From JAKJEP01 sp964580995 (GTDB lineage: Bacteria; Planctomycetota; Phycisphaerae; Sedimentisphaerales; SM23-30): 12,860 bases of DNA. Where the stretch lies: assembly GCA_964580995.1 (NCBI GenBank), contig CAZOMV010000134.1, positions 1 to 12,860 of the forward strand. The letters run 5' to 3'. Both the position numbers and the translations under genes were made by a program. Shown piece after piece: positions 12,825-12,860 of this stretch (positions within the stretch are counted from its first letter, which is position 1; each line of letters begins with the position of its first letter). The notes under the pieces were generated by a model that ran no database searches, was not told where the DNA came from, and saw only the letters and a program-made list of their open reading frames with translations.

Positions 12825-12860
12825 TAGTTGAAAAACCTCTTTGTTCTGGTATAACTATTT

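Overview
The window looks like accessory chromosomal DNA from an uncultured-type bacterium. The best guess is a planctomycete-like or related (PVC or candidate-phylum) lineage. This rests on three things: a four-helix-bundle protein with the long suffix domain, embedded in 9-bp repeats; intergenic DNA packed with short repeats of several families; and a long-arm tRNA-Ser gene with no encoded CCA. The taxonomic call is weak because no rRNA or other marker gene is present.

Layout. (1) 1-1240: a four-helix-bundle gene on the minus strand, flanked by two direct copies of a composite repeat (a hairpin, a 7-bp-period tract and a 9-bp-period tract). (2) 1409-3319: an AT-rich minus-strand block with a DUF2971 protein, a small frameshifted gene, and two unrecognised small proteins. 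(3) 3320-4950: about 1.6 kb without a convincing gene. It holds many short repeat families of 9-bp period, a 7-bp-period tract, a 12-bp repeat, a three-copy 32-bp repeat whose T-tracts fall every ~10.75 bp, and several hairpins. (4) 4960-10494: a plus-strand, G-rich operon. A palindromic operator-like site is followed by a ribbon-helix-helix regulator, a secreted LolA-like/thioredoxin/CARDB-like protein, an AlkP-superfamily hydrolase, and the two ATP sulfurylase subunits CysD and CysN. (5) 10526-11809: a convergent iron-containing alcohol dehydrogenase. (6) 11810-12860: a spacer with a doubtful 38-codon ORF, tRNA-Ser(CGA), a triple direct repeat, and a frameshifted, truncated tyrosine recombinase, which looks like the remains of an integrated element beside a tRNA.

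How the genes may work together. CysD and CysN form a heterodimer that makes adenosine 5'-phosphosulfate (APS) from ATP and sulfate, with GTP hydrolysis driving the reaction. No APS kinase, reductase or sulfite reductase gene is in the window. Instead the pair shares a tightly spaced transcription unit with a metal-dependent AlkP-family hydrolase, a secreted thioredoxin-fold protein and a small DNA-binding protein that probably regulates the unit. This is the most coherent candidate system here. The arrangement suggests sulfate activation coupled to something other than plain cysteine synthesis, such as sulfation or sulfur-nucleotide turnover, but that is inference.

The DUF2971 block differs sharply in base composition, is bounded by repeat-rich DNA and contains a broken gene. 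It is probably acquired DNA with no assignable function.
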